The position numbers and the translations under genes were made by a program. The notes beneath the pieces are model-generated. The model was not told where the DNA came from, did not search any database, and worked only from the letters and a program-made list of their open reading frames with translations. Positions 16,334 to 23,341 of a DNA stretch of 64,000 nucleotides are shown here, piece after piece; the first letter of the stretch is position 1; each line of letters starts with the position of its first letter. The DNA is from Alistipes ihumii AP11 (GTDB taxonomy: Bacteria > Bacteroidota > Bacteroidia > Bacteroidales > Rikenellaceae), in assembly GCF_025144665.1 (NCBI RefSeq), contig NZ_CP102294.1, forward strand, positions 2,716,016-2,780,015, in the 5' to 3' direction.

Positions 16334-17566
16334 TTATGTGGTTTCTTGCATAGAGACGTTTTTATTCAAAACAGCCGTAATCTTCTGATTGGCAGCATCT
16401 ATTGCCGAATTCTCCAGCGAAGCCAGATAGATCAGGGTCGTTCGTTCCGAAGCGTGCCCCATCCCCGCGCTGATAACGGAAAGGGGGATGTTGTGTTTTC
16501 GTGCAGCCGTGGCCCAGCTGTGCCGGGCTACATAGGAAGAGAGCGACTCCTTCAGGTTCAGGCGTTGTGCCAGCTCCTTCAATTGCTGGTTGTAGCGATT
16601 CAGTGCCGTCTGATACTGGGAAAAGGCCTTGTCAGGTTTCGTTGTCCGCAGAATCGGGAAAAGGTAAGACGGATAAGTCGCCGCCGCATGCCGGACGATG
16701 ATCTCGCGCATGCACGGTTCGATGCGGATGCGTAGCGGTTGTCCGGTTTTGCGACGCGTGTAGACGATTTCATTGTCCCGGATATTTTTCGTTTGCAGAT
16801 AGGCCATGTCGACGAAAGCCATGCCGCGCGCGCAGTAACTGAAAATAAAGAGATCGCGTGCCAGCGAGAGAGAGGGGGCATCGGTCAGATCCAGCCTCCA
16901 TAGCTTGGCGATGAAACGTTCGTCGATAGCCCGCTGGCGGGTACGGTCGATTCCGGTATAGACATGCCGAAACGGATAGGTCTGCTCGATACCGTACTTG
17001 CGGACGGCTTTATTGTAAACGGCTCTGAGAATACGCATATAGAACGATACGGTATTGCGCACGACGCCCCGCCGGATCAGAAAGCCGTTGTACTCGTCGA
17101 TCAGGGATTCGGTTACGGCCGAAAAAGGAATGTCTTTTGCCCCGAGAAAACTCATAAAACTGTTCAACGCCCGCCGGTAGTTCCGGGCCGTTCCGAGGCG
17201 GTTGCTGTTCGTCAGTTCGTCGATCTCGCGCCGCATCGATTCGGCTACCGTTATGCGCTGTGCCATGATACGGAATCGCATGATGATATCGTCCGGTCCG
17301 TAACCGTTCCCTTGCGTGTCCAATTCCCGAACGATACGGCGTAACGATGCGATGTCGTGCTCGATACGGTGCCGCAGCAGACGTCCCTCCGGGGTCTGCG
17401 AGATTGCAGGGGCGATGCGTTGCGCCGCCGGCAGCCAGTGTTCGGGTGCGATCCGAAGGTGTGTAGCGATCCGGCGTGTCTTTCGGCCACGGGTGATTTG
17501 ATAGTAGATCGTGCCGGCCTTACCCTGTACGCCGGAATGACGCAATTTCACTTGGATGGTTGTCAT
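16334..17566 (-). CDS. Tyrosine recombinase (predicted local DNA invertase)
   Basis: A 410-residue integrase of the Bacteroidetes type. The N-terminal arm-binding part is MTTIQVKLRHSGVQGKAGTI. A SAM-like core-binding domain follows at about 100-205 (SMRREIDELTNSNRLGTARNY). The catalytic domain has SYCARGMAFVDMAYL (first Arg), RRKTGQPLRI (Lys), SSYVARHSWATAAR (second Arg; the usual His of HxxR is Tyr, as is common in this group), MGHASERTT (His) and Tyr380 in TLIYLAS. The last seven codons and stop overlap the right inverted repeat. Its position next to upxY and the inverted repeats marks it as the enzyme that flips the capsule promoter. Confidence 0.88.
   Translation of the reverse strand: MTTIQVKLRHSGVQGKAGTIYYQITRGRKTRRIATHLRIAPEHWLPAAQRIAPAISQTPEGRLLRHRIEHDIASLRRIVRELDTQGNGYGPDDIIMRFRIMAQRITVAESMRREIDELTNSNRLGTARNYRRALNSFMSFLGAKDIPFSAVTESLIDEYNGFLIRRGVVRNTVSFYMRILRAVYNKAVRKYGIEQTYPFRHVYTGIDRTRQRAIDERFIAKLWRLDLTDAPSLSLARDLFIFSYCARGMAFVDMAYLQTKNIRDNEIVYTRRKTGQPLRIRIEPCMREIIVRHAAATYPSYLFPILRTTKPDKAFSQYQTALNRYNQQLKELAQRLNLKESLSSYVARHSWATAARKHNIPLSVISAGMGHASERTTLIYLASLENSAIDAANQKITAVLNKNVSMQETT
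16339..16357 (-). repeat. Right inverted repeat, inside the recombinase 3' end
   Basis: Exact reverse complement of 16059-16077. On the minus strand it encodes V-S-M-Q-E-T and the first base of the last Thr codon of the recombinase. The site the enzyme presumably cuts is therefore part of its own coding sequence. Confidence 0.9.
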
Positions 17567-17761
17567 GATGTGATTTTTTAATATTCCTCCGAAACTTCGG
17601 ATCGACGCATAGACGAAGTCTCGGTTTGTCGGAAAGTCAGGTTCGTCGATCCGGCGGGCAAGGTAGGGTACGGATCGGCGTGTCCGAAACCTTTAAGCTA
17701 TGCCGGCAGCAACCAAACTATCGGAAATCGTCGCGCTGAGAATAGAAGATAAGAAACAGTA

Positions 17762-17959
17762 TTGCTTGGGTTACCTACCATGAAATTTCATGTCGGGCGG
17801 CATAGTTTTGTTACACGCTGTATCGAAAGTAAGTGCGACTACAAAACCGTAAGTGTACTGCTCGGACATTCCACTATCAGCACTACAACGTTCACCCGAA
17901 CACGGAACAGAAATGCCATTGCATCGACCAAATGTGCAGAATGCTCAGATAAACTCTAA
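17762..17959 (+). pseudogene. Tyrosine recombinase C-terminal fragment
   Basis: Sixty-five codons opening at a TTG give MKFHVGRHSFVTRCIESKC and VSVLLGHSTISTTTFTRT. This is the end of a XerC-type catalytic domain: FHxxRHSFxTRC with the second Arg, then LLGHS with the His. The active-site Tyr of the expected RYTH stretch is missing (FTRT) and nothing upstream in frame resembles the rest of an integrase. It is a remnant of a second mobile element, on the opposite strand to the intact recombinase. Confidence 0.7.
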
Positions 17960-17991
17960 TAAAGACTCTATTTGTATAGTTTATAGGAAAC

Positions 17992-18027
17992 TAAAACCGC
18001 CTCACAATGTGTCATGAGACGGTTTTA
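17992..18027 (+). terminator. Hairpin after the integrase fragment
   Basis: Arms 17992-18004 and 18015-18027 pair over 13 bases with one mismatch and a 10-base loop, and the arms end in A- and T-rich tracts. It resembles a bidirectional intrinsic terminator between the integrase fragment and the transposase remnant. Confidence 0.55.
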
Positions 18028-18104
18028 TTAGAGAAATAGCATTAAAATGCTCTCTTTGTTAATTAAGAATCCAATGTGTTTAACATGAATATTTAAAGGT
18101 ATTC

Positions 18105-18488
18105 TTATAATTTTTTTGTAAATTTTTTTCGCAAATAAATAGGAGAATAGAGTTCATATCTTTTAATGGTAGCGAATATCCGTGCGACGATTTTGGCATA
18201 TGGAGCATTAATCACCAGCATTTTGTTTTTTCTTTCTTCTGCTTTTCTCAGATAATATTTTTTCAGTTCTCCATCTTTTTTGTGCGTTACAGATACGGCC
18301 GCCAAGTGGAAGAGCTTTTTAATGTTCTTGTTGGCCCTATGCGAAACCTTGTTTTTAGAGTGTTGGCTACTGCCAGAGGTATATGCAAACGGCGCAACTC
18401 CGGCATGGCAGCAGAACTTCCGAGGATCGTCGAACCGTATAAAAGCCTCTGTCTCGATATCTACCCCGATGAAATAAAAATTCTCCAT
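18105..18488 (-). pseudogene. Internally deleted IS110-family transposase
   Basis: A 127-codon frame starts MENFYFIGVDIETEAFIRFDD. The first ten residues match the DEDD-domain start of IS110 transposases (GVDI with the first Asp). The rest matches the C-terminal Tnp_20 region: PRKFCCHAGVAPFAYTSGSS, KNKVSHRANKNIKKLFHLAA and RKNKMLVINAPYAKIVARIF. Normal proteins are around 300-340 residues, so roughly 200 central residues are missing, including the other acidic residues and the coiled coil. The junction stays in frame. It should be inactive. IS110 elements usually lack terminal inverted repeats and none are evident. Confidence 0.8.
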
Positions 18489-18722
18489 TACTTTTGTTTT
18501 TGGCCATCAGATTGAGAGAAAGAAATCTAACTACCTTAACAATGAAAGGTTAAATTCTTATCCATGTCTTGGTTCAAGAAAAAGAAAAGAGTCCGAATAT
18601 GGCAATGAATCATTAATTCATAACTCTAACAGGTTCACTCTTTGCTTCCCTTACTTCCATCTGATCTGTTTCTTACAAAACTATCACTCTACTTTATCTC
18701 CTTTTTTAACTCAAATCTAAGG

Positions 18723-18764
18723 TAACTCTAAAAACTTTTTGCAATGATACATGACTTAGAGTTA
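18723..18764. repeat. Inverted repeat in AT-rich spacer
   Basis: TAACTCTAA at 18723-18731 is exactly repeated in reverse complement at 18756-18764, and pairing extends outward to about 15 bases with two mismatches. No T-tract follows. It may be a protein-binding dyad or an element end. Confidence 0.5.
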
Positions 18765-18973
18765 TCTGAGGTTATGAGATCAGATGCAAGAATCGGAAAG
18801 TCAATACATTAAAAGCAAAATTCGGAAAGAGATTGCGGTAACGATTTGGTAACGCAACTCCTTCCGAACTATGCCTTTTCGTGCGATTTTAACGTTTGAC
18901 TACTTTCTAATAAATAGCACTTAATCGCAGTAATAGTGTTGTTTACATCATATTACACTCATCCCATTTTTTT

Positions 18974-19000
18974 AAAGGAGGCCCCAAAGGCACCTCCTTT
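18974..19000 (+). terminator. Terminator-like hairpin
   Basis: AAAGGAGG (18974-18981) pairs with CCTCCTTT (18993-19000) around an 11-base loop and is followed by TT, and on the other strand by a run of A/T. No obvious upstream gene on the plus strand uses it; on the minus strand it would lie downstream of the 260-residue gene. Confidence 0.5.
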
Positions 19001-19114
19001 TTGCATCTGTTCGGTGTAATCGAAAGAGGCGGCGCGTGAAACGCAAAAGCGTTTCACACACTGTTGCAACGTTTTTCTAAAAAGTCTTCCTATAATATCT
19101 TTCTACAATATATT

Positions 19115-19223
19115 GTTTAAGGTGCTGTACTTGTGTAAAGGTTCTGTCGTAGTAAATGAACAGTCGTTGCTAAAAATCGGCGTTTTTCTTTTTAAGGTGC
19201 TGTAATTCTTTTTAAGGTGCTGT
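19115..19223 (-). repeat. Three short direct repeats at the 3' end of the 260-residue gene
   Basis: Ctttttaaggtgctgt occurs perfectly at 19188-19203 and 19208-19223, a 20-base step, with a 14-base partial copy at 19115-19128. The last copy contains the stop codon and final T-A-P codons of the neighbouring gene, and the second reproduces the same T-A-P-stop. The array may be a slippage duplication of the gene end or binding iterons. Confidence 0.7.
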
Positions 19224-19994
19224 TGTTTTTGCCGCTAATTTGGCCTGCCTTTTTGCCTCTTTGAGGGCGTCCACTTTGACCGATTTCTTTGATTGCTCAC
19301 AGACTTTAGCCAACGTGGCGAGGTCACTTTCGTAAGAAATATACATCCCCCGGATGTGATCGGCGTATCTTTTCAGCCCCCAACTCAATTCCAGCTCGGT
19401 AAGAACCTTGTCGCTATGGTAGCGAGTTAGGTACTTTTCACGTTCGGCGATCTCCTTTTCCCTGATAGCTCTTTCCTCTTTACTGATGTTCCGGGGTGTC
19501 AATTTGGGAGTGTTATCGAGCATTTCCGCCTTGTTCGAATAACCGAACATCCGGGCCGTTATCATGTCCCGGTTTGTCTTCTTGTATTCCCCTTTGCCTA
19601 TGATGCTGCGAGTGGCACAAAAGGTGCAGAATACGGCAATCTGATAAAGGGTTTTGGGGTTATTGTGATAATCCCAAATAATACGAGTATTGATCCCGCA
19701 GTAATTACCTTGTTTGTGATATTCGTTATAAAGCCTTTCTCCTTCGTCAAGGCATACTTGGATATTGCCTATACGGACATTCAGAAAATCGGCGGCTGCT
19801 TTGATTTGGGTTGTCATCTTGTTCGCCTCTATCCCCTCGTCTTCATCATCATGGCTGTAAGGAAGATGCACAGCATGATAATACAGGGAATACCGCACTA
19901 CATCCTGAACAAAATCCTTTATATCCTTTCTGCCTGATATTAAGCCCCTCAAAAGCCCGATGGGGACGGTAAAGTACTTGACATTGTTTGCCAT
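19212..19994 (-). CDS. Hypothetical protein of a mobile remnant
   Basis: A 260-residue soluble protein starting MANNVKYFTVPIGLLRGLI. I do not recognise a domain. It has no signal peptide or membrane helix. The C-terminal third is strongly charged (ISKEERAIREKEIAEREKYL) and ends in a Lys/Ala-rich tail suggestive of nucleic-acid binding. VRIGNIQVCLDEGERLYNEY and YQIAVFCTFCATRSIIG are the most distinctive stretches. AT-rich composition and position between an IS110 remnant and a tRNA gene suggest it arrived with a mobile element. The frame is long and clean, so it is probably a real gene. Confidence 0.65.
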   Translation of the reverse strand: MANNVKYFTVPIGLLRGLISGRKDIKDFVQDVVRYSLYYHAVHLPYSHDDEDEGIEANKMTTQIKAAADFLNVRIGNIQVCLDEGERLYNEYHKQGNYCGINTRIIWDYHNNPKTLYQIAVFCTFCATRSIIGKGEYKKTNRDMITARMFGYSNKAEMLDNTPKLTPRNISKEERAIREKEIAEREKYLTRYHSDKVLTELELSWGLKRYADHIRGMYISYESDLATLAKVCEQSKKSVKVDALKEAKRQAKLAAKTTAP

Positions 19995-20320
19995 AATCGC
20001 TATATTTGCATTACACTATATTTGTTCTCACCCCGTGCCGGTATCCCACACCGCCGGGGATCAGGCTGGATGAACATCCAACCATCTGCCTAAACGGCTG
20101 TCTACGCCTTTTCTTTCACTTCCAACACCGTCCCGCTCTTTGGGCAGGTGATCGTGTTCGTCGGTTGAGGGGCGAAAATCGGCATATCGATCTGCGATGC
20201 TCCGGTATTCGGTAAACGGGCAGATACAAACAGCAAGTATCGAAATTTTGAAACACTATCGATGCCCGTCGGCGAGATCAAAAGGCCGATTTGTGTGTAA
20301 ATTGTGTGCCGGAAAAATAA
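19995..20320. other. Spacer between hypothetical gene and tRNA-Val
   Basis: About 325 bases without a convincing gene. Two plus-strand TATATTTG boxes at 20001-20008 and 20017-20024 repeat with a 16-base step but face no gene. A short minus-strand frame around 20110-20200 has a TCPKSGTVLEVKEK stretch that could be a gene remnant; it is too short to assign. Confidence 0.4.
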
Positions 20321-20351
20321 AGAGAGTTACGGAATTGATCCGTAACTCTCT
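20321..20351 (-). terminator. Intrinsic terminator of tRNA-Val
   Basis: A perfect 13-bp stem (20321-20333 with 20339-20351) and a five-base loop. On the minus strand it follows the tRNA 3' end by 8 bases after the CCA and leads into TTATTTTT. The plus strand also carries a T7 tract, so it can act in both directions. Confidence 0.85.
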
Positions 20352-20362
20352 GATTTTTTTGG

Positions 20363-20437
20363 TGGAAGCACAGGGATTCGAACCCCGGACCCTCTGCTTG
20401 TAAGGCAGACGCTCTGAACCAGCTGAGCTATGCTTCC
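20363..20437 (-). tRNA. tRNA-Val (anticodon TAC)
   Basis: The minus strand gives a full cloverleaf of 75 bases: acceptor stem GGAAGCA/TGCTTCC, D arm GCTC...GAGC, anticodon stem TCTGC/GCAGA with loop CTTACAA (anticodon TAC), and T arm with GTTCGAATC. Discriminator A is followed by an encoded CCA (20360-20362). It reads GUA and other valine codons. tRNA genes are common integration sites, and mobile debris lies directly downstream, but I see no second copy of the 3' end. Confidence 0.95.
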
Positions 20438-20558
20438 TTCTTCATGCAACCCGTTGTTTCCCGATTGCGAGTGCAAAGGTAGGTAAAATATTTTTACTTC
20501 CAAATATTCGCTCGCTTTTTTTCTCCTTTTCTTTTGAAAAATGATCTTTTTCGGGAAA

Positions 20559-21830
20559 TCAGGGCCACGCGACGGAAAAAACATGCCGGCCGGACTCGAA
20601 ACGATATGCGACCCGAAGTCCGTAGTAACGTCCCACTGCATTGACCAGCGCCAGTCCGAGCCCGGTCGATCCTTCTTTTTTACTTCCTTGGTAAAAGCGC
20701 TCGAAAATGCGCTCTCCGTCGAGCGACGCGTCGCCGTCATTGGCTACCGAAAGCGTACGATCCTCTATGTCGATTCGGATGCCGCCGCCCGCCGCCGTAT
20801 GGATAAAGGCATTCTTGACCAGATTCGCCACGAGCACCGATGCCAGCGACTCGTTCATCCGAACCGCGAGCGGTCCGGCGCAATTCACCGAGCATGCGAT
20901 GCCCCGCGATTCGTATATCTCTTCGCAAAGAGCGACTTGTTCGCGAACCAGACCGGCTATATCGACTTCCGTACTCTCGGGGAACTGCCCGTTGTCGATC
21001 TTCGTCAGAAGCAGCAGGGTTCTGTTGAGCCGTACGATGCCGCCCAGCGTCCGTTGCATCTGGAACAGCTCGCCCATTTGCTCTTCCGTGAGCTCGGTCC
21101 GGTCCAGCAGCCATTCGAGCCGGTTTCCGAGCACGGCCAAAGGCGTCTGCAACTCATGAGAGGCATTGCCGATAAACTGCTTCTGCCGATCGAACAGCTC
21201 GTCGGAACGGTCGGCGGCCCGTTGCGCCGCTTCGTTGAGCCGGCGGAATTCCGATATGTTCGTATCGTCCGGAACCGGAGGATTGTTCCTCCCGGGCACG
21301 TAGCCGTCGAGCCAGCGAAGCAAGGCATAAAGCGGACGCATGCTGCGGTGGAGAACCCATACGGTCACGCCGACGATCGTAACCAGTAACAGGAAGTAGA
21401 GGGAAACGACCCACCCTAGAATCGTCTCGAGCAAATCGTCCTTTTCGAACGTAGGAGTGGCTACCTTCAGTTCGAAATAGTTCCCGTCCCGGTCCTGAAA
21501 CACGGTCGTCAGTATCCGGGCCGGCTCCGTCTCGTCCTTTTCGGGAATAAACACTTCGGCGTCATAGTAAACGATGCGGGGGTGTTCCGAAGCATAAGCC
21601 TCGTCGACCGGAGCGATCGAATAGCTGTTGTTCGAACCGCTGTTCAGTGAGGGCAGCGTGCGACCTGCCAGCATCCGCGTGACGATCAGCTCCGAATAGT
21701 CTTCCAGGGCGTCGTCGGCCTCGTCGTTGATTTCGTCGACCATCGCTGCATAAAACAGCACGGCCCAAAGGGCCAGCAGCGGCAGCAGAACGAGCGAAAG
21801 GCGGAGCGCGATGCGATAGATCAGTTTCAT
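20559..21830 (-). CDS. Sensor histidine kinase
   Basis: A 423-residue two-component kinase. Membrane helix 1 is at about 9-30 and helix 2 at about 138-161, enclosing a 105-residue periplasmic sensor region without a recognised domain. The HisKA box ASHELQTPLAVLGNR has the phosphorylated His at 225. The ATPase domain shows NLVKNAFIHT (N box), VANDGD (G1) and GSTGLGLALV (G2). It should autophosphorylate and pass phosphate to the regulator encoded 12 bases upstream in the same operon. The signal is unknown. Confidence 0.95.
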   Translation of the reverse strand: MKLIYRIALRLSLVLLPLLALWAVLFYAAMVDEINDEADDALEDYSELIVTRMLAGRTLPSLNSGSNNSYSIAPVDEAYASEHPRIVYYDAEVFIPEKDETEPARILTTVFQDRDGNYFELKVATPTFEKDDLLETILGWVVSLYFLLLVTIVGVTVWVLHRSMRPLYALLRWLDGYVPGRNNPPVPDDTNISEFRRLNEAAQRAADRSDELFDRQKQFIGNASHELQTPLAVLGNRLEWLLDRTELTEEQMGELFQMQRTLGGIVRLNRTLLLLTKIDNGQFPESTEVDIAGLVREQVALCEEIYESRGIACSVNCAGPLAVRMNESLASVLVANLVKNAFIHTAAGGGIRIDIEDRTLSVANDGDASLDGERIFERFYQGSKKEGSTGLGLALVNAVGRYYGLRVAYRFESGRHVFSVAWP

Positions 21831-21842
21831 GCGACAAGGGGA

Positions 21843-22529
21843 TCAATCGGATTCGGATGCTACGAGCTTATAGCCGAACCCGTAAACGGCCTTGACCTCG
21901 ATGGATGCTCCGGCTTCGGCGAGCTTGCGACGAAGATTTTTCACCTGGGCGTACAGGAAATGAAAACTGTCCGCCTGATCGGCGTGATCACCCCATACGG
22001 CTTCGGCCAGCACCGTCTTGTCGACCAGATGTCCGGGTCGCTGCATGAAATAAAAAAGGATATCGTACTCCTTTTTCAGCAAAGAAAGTTCGCGGCCGGC
22101 CACCGAGACGCGCCGACTCTCGGGGTCGAGCGACACATTGCCCGAAACGACGGTCATATCTCCTCCGCTGCGGCTGCGGCGCAACACGCTTTTGACGCGG
22201 GCCAGCAACTCGGCCGTATGGAAAGGCTTGGCAAGATAGTCGTCCGCACCACGGTCCAGACCGAGTACCTTGTCCTCGAGCGAGTCGCGAGCCGACACGA
22301 TGATCACGTTCTCCTTGCGGCGCAGCTCCTTGATCCGCTCGAGCAGCCGCAGCCCATTGCCGTCGGGCAGCATGATGTCGAGCAGGATGCAGTCGTAGTC
22401 GTATCCGGACACGCGCCTGTCCGCCTCGGCATAAGTCGCGGCCGTCTCGACCACGTACCCTTCCTGCCGCAGCGCACGTTGCATGACCTCCCGGAGCGAA
22501 GGCTCGTCCTCGACGATCAGAATCTTCAT
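21843..22529 (-). CDS. OmpR-family response regulator
   Basis: A 228-residue regulator. The receiver domain has EDEP near the start, the phosphoacceptor Asp51 in LLDIMLPDG, and Lys in DYLAKPFHTAEL. A winged-helix DNA-binding domain follows from about residue 130 (RRVSVAGRELSLLKKEYDILFYF, ending VYGFGYKLV). I chose the ATG at 22527-22529 because the receiver fold starts there. The frame stays open upstream, but that part is arbitrary sequence and overlaps tadA. It is the partner of the downstream kinase. Confidence 0.95.
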   Translation of the reverse strand: MKILIVEDEPSLREVMQRALRQEGYVVETAATYAEADRRVSGYDYDCILLDIMLPDGNGLRLLERIKELRRKENVIIVSARDSLEDKVLGLDRGADDYLAKPFHTAELLARVKSVLRRSRSGGDMTVVSGNVSLDPESRRVSVAGRELSLLKKEYDILFYFMQRPGHLVDKTVLAEAVWGDHADQADSFHFLYAQVKNLRRKLAEAGASIEVKAVYGFGYKLVASESD

Positions 22530-22533
22530 ACGG

Positions 22534-22541
22534 CAAATGTA
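22534..22541 (-). promoter_or_regulatory. -7 promoter element of the two-component operon
   Basis: The minus strand reads TACATTTG, a perfect TAnnTTTG box, ending four bases before the regulator ATG. Transcription normally starts about five to seven bases after the box, so the message would start at or next to the AUG. The -33 position has only TTTC. Confidence 0.5.
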
Positions 22542-22771
22542 CGGAATTGATTTTGTAAAGAAATTGAAACGAAGAAATATCGGCGGTTCAAAACGGTCTC
22601 CGGGAAAGCTCTTCGGCCGCACGGTCATCCTCGGACCGACGGCGGCAACCTCGACGCTCCGCCGCAGGATTTCCTGCCGCAACAGCAATCGCACGGAAAA
22701 TTTTCCCCAAGCGGAAAGCCGCTCTTCGGCCGCCGGATGTCCGACCTTCCGCAAGGCCCGCAAGACGCCGC

Positions 22772-23224
22772 CTATGTCCTCAGCCGCGCGAAAAAGCGGG
22801 TCATCAGTTCCTCGCACTCGTCTTGCAGAACGCCTCCCCGGACCACTGTCTTCGGGTGGAACGGCGAGGGCGATAGCCGTCCGGCGCCCCGTTTGGGGTC
22901 GGACGCCCCGTAGACGACAGCGCCCAACTGGCTCCAGAAACATGCCCCGGCACACATCACGCACGGCTCGACGGTCACATAGAGCTTGCATTCGGCCAGA
23001 TACTTTCCCCCGACGGACGAGGCGGCGGCCGTGATAGCCTGCATTTCGGCATGAGCCGTAGCGTCCGACAGCGTCTCGACCAGATTATGTCCTCGACCGA
23101 CGATGCGGCCGTTCCATACGACGACCGCTCCGACCGGGACCTCGCCCTGCTCGAACGCCTTCCGCGCTTCGGTTAGGGCCTGCCGCATGAAACGCTCGTC
23201 TTCGCTGAGTTGTTCGTCTATCAT
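22772..23224 (-). CDS. tadA: tRNA-specific adenosine deaminase
   Basis: A 150-residue cytidine-deaminase-fold enzyme that converts A34 to inosine in tRNA-Arg(ACG). The zinc site is complete: His58 with the proton-shuttle Glu60 in THAHAE-like TAHAEM, and Cys88/Cys91 in EPCVMCAGA. FMRQALTEARKAFEQGEVPVGAVVV is the typical TadA opening. A guanine or other nucleoside deaminase is the main alternative. A perfect hairpin lies in its leader. Confidence 0.88.
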   Translation of the reverse strand: MIDEQLSEDERFMRQALTEARKAFEQGEVPVGAVVVWNGRIVGRGHNLVETLSDATAHAEMQAITAAASSVGGKYLAECKLYVTVEPCVMCAGACFWSQLGAVVYGASDPKRGAGRLSPSPFHPKTVVRGGVLQDECEELMTRFFARLRT

Positions 23225-23248
23225 TTTTCCTTATAGGTTCGGACGCCC

Positions 23249-23281
23249 GAAAGTTGCGGTCCTCGGAAAACCGCAACTTTC
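23249..23281 (-). promoter_or_regulatory. Perfect 12-bp hairpin in the tadA leader
   Basis: Arms 23249-23260 and 23270-23281 pair without mismatch around a 9-base loop. It lies between the probable promoter box and the tadA start, 25 bases before the ATG, and neither side has a T-tract. It could influence translation or mRNA stability. Confidence 0.5.
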
Positions 23282-23296
23282 GCGTGCAAACAGAAA

Positions 23297-23304
23297 CAAA
23301 AATA
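23297..23304 (-). promoter_or_regulatory. -7 promoter element upstream of tadA
   Basis: The minus strand reads TATTTTTG, matching TAnnTTTG, about 73 bases before the tadA start. No good TTTG lies at the -33 position. Confidence 0.4.
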
Positions 23305-23341
23305 GCCGAAATATCGGAAACCGGAACGTCCGGCAGCAAAA

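Larger units (their letters stand above)
16059..16357. other. Predicted invertible promoter segment of the capsule locus
   Basis: Perfect 19-bp inverted repeats bound 261 bases of AT-rich DNA next to a tyrosine recombinase gene and directly upstream of upxY. This is the architecture of the phase-variable capsule promoters of Bacteroides. Inside is one good promoter, pointing right, away from the capsule genes; I find no matching minus-strand box. The drawn orientation is therefore predicted OFF. Inversion would place the promoter at about 16091-16122 facing left, giving a leader of about 180 bases before upxY. The segment also contains the last codons of the recombinase gene. Inversion itself is inferred from structure. 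Confidence 0.8.
18489..19211. other. AT-rich non-coding region in the mobile remnant
   Basis: About 720 bases with no credible gene on either strand. It holds an imperfect 15-bp inverted repeat around 18717-18770 (perfect core 18723-18731 against 18756-18764), a terminator-like hairpin at 18974-19000 and short direct repeats at 19115-19223. Composition is far more AT-rich than the flanking chromosome. It looks like the decayed interior of an integrated element. Confidence 0.5.

Noticed and set aside
16078..16338. A second, leftward promoter inside the invertible segment
   Set aside because: The best minus-strand match (TACGTTGC) agrees at only six of eight positions and has no -33 element at the right distance.
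20110..20200. Topoisomerase-like zinc-finger remnant on the minus strand
   Set aside because: A TCPKSGTVLEVKEK stretch caught my eye, but there is only one Cys and the frame is very short.
20360..20437. tRNA-Val as attachment site of an integrated element
   Set aside because: Debris is adjacent, but I found no second copy of the tRNA 3' end between 17.6 and 20.3 kb, so no element boundaries can be drawn.
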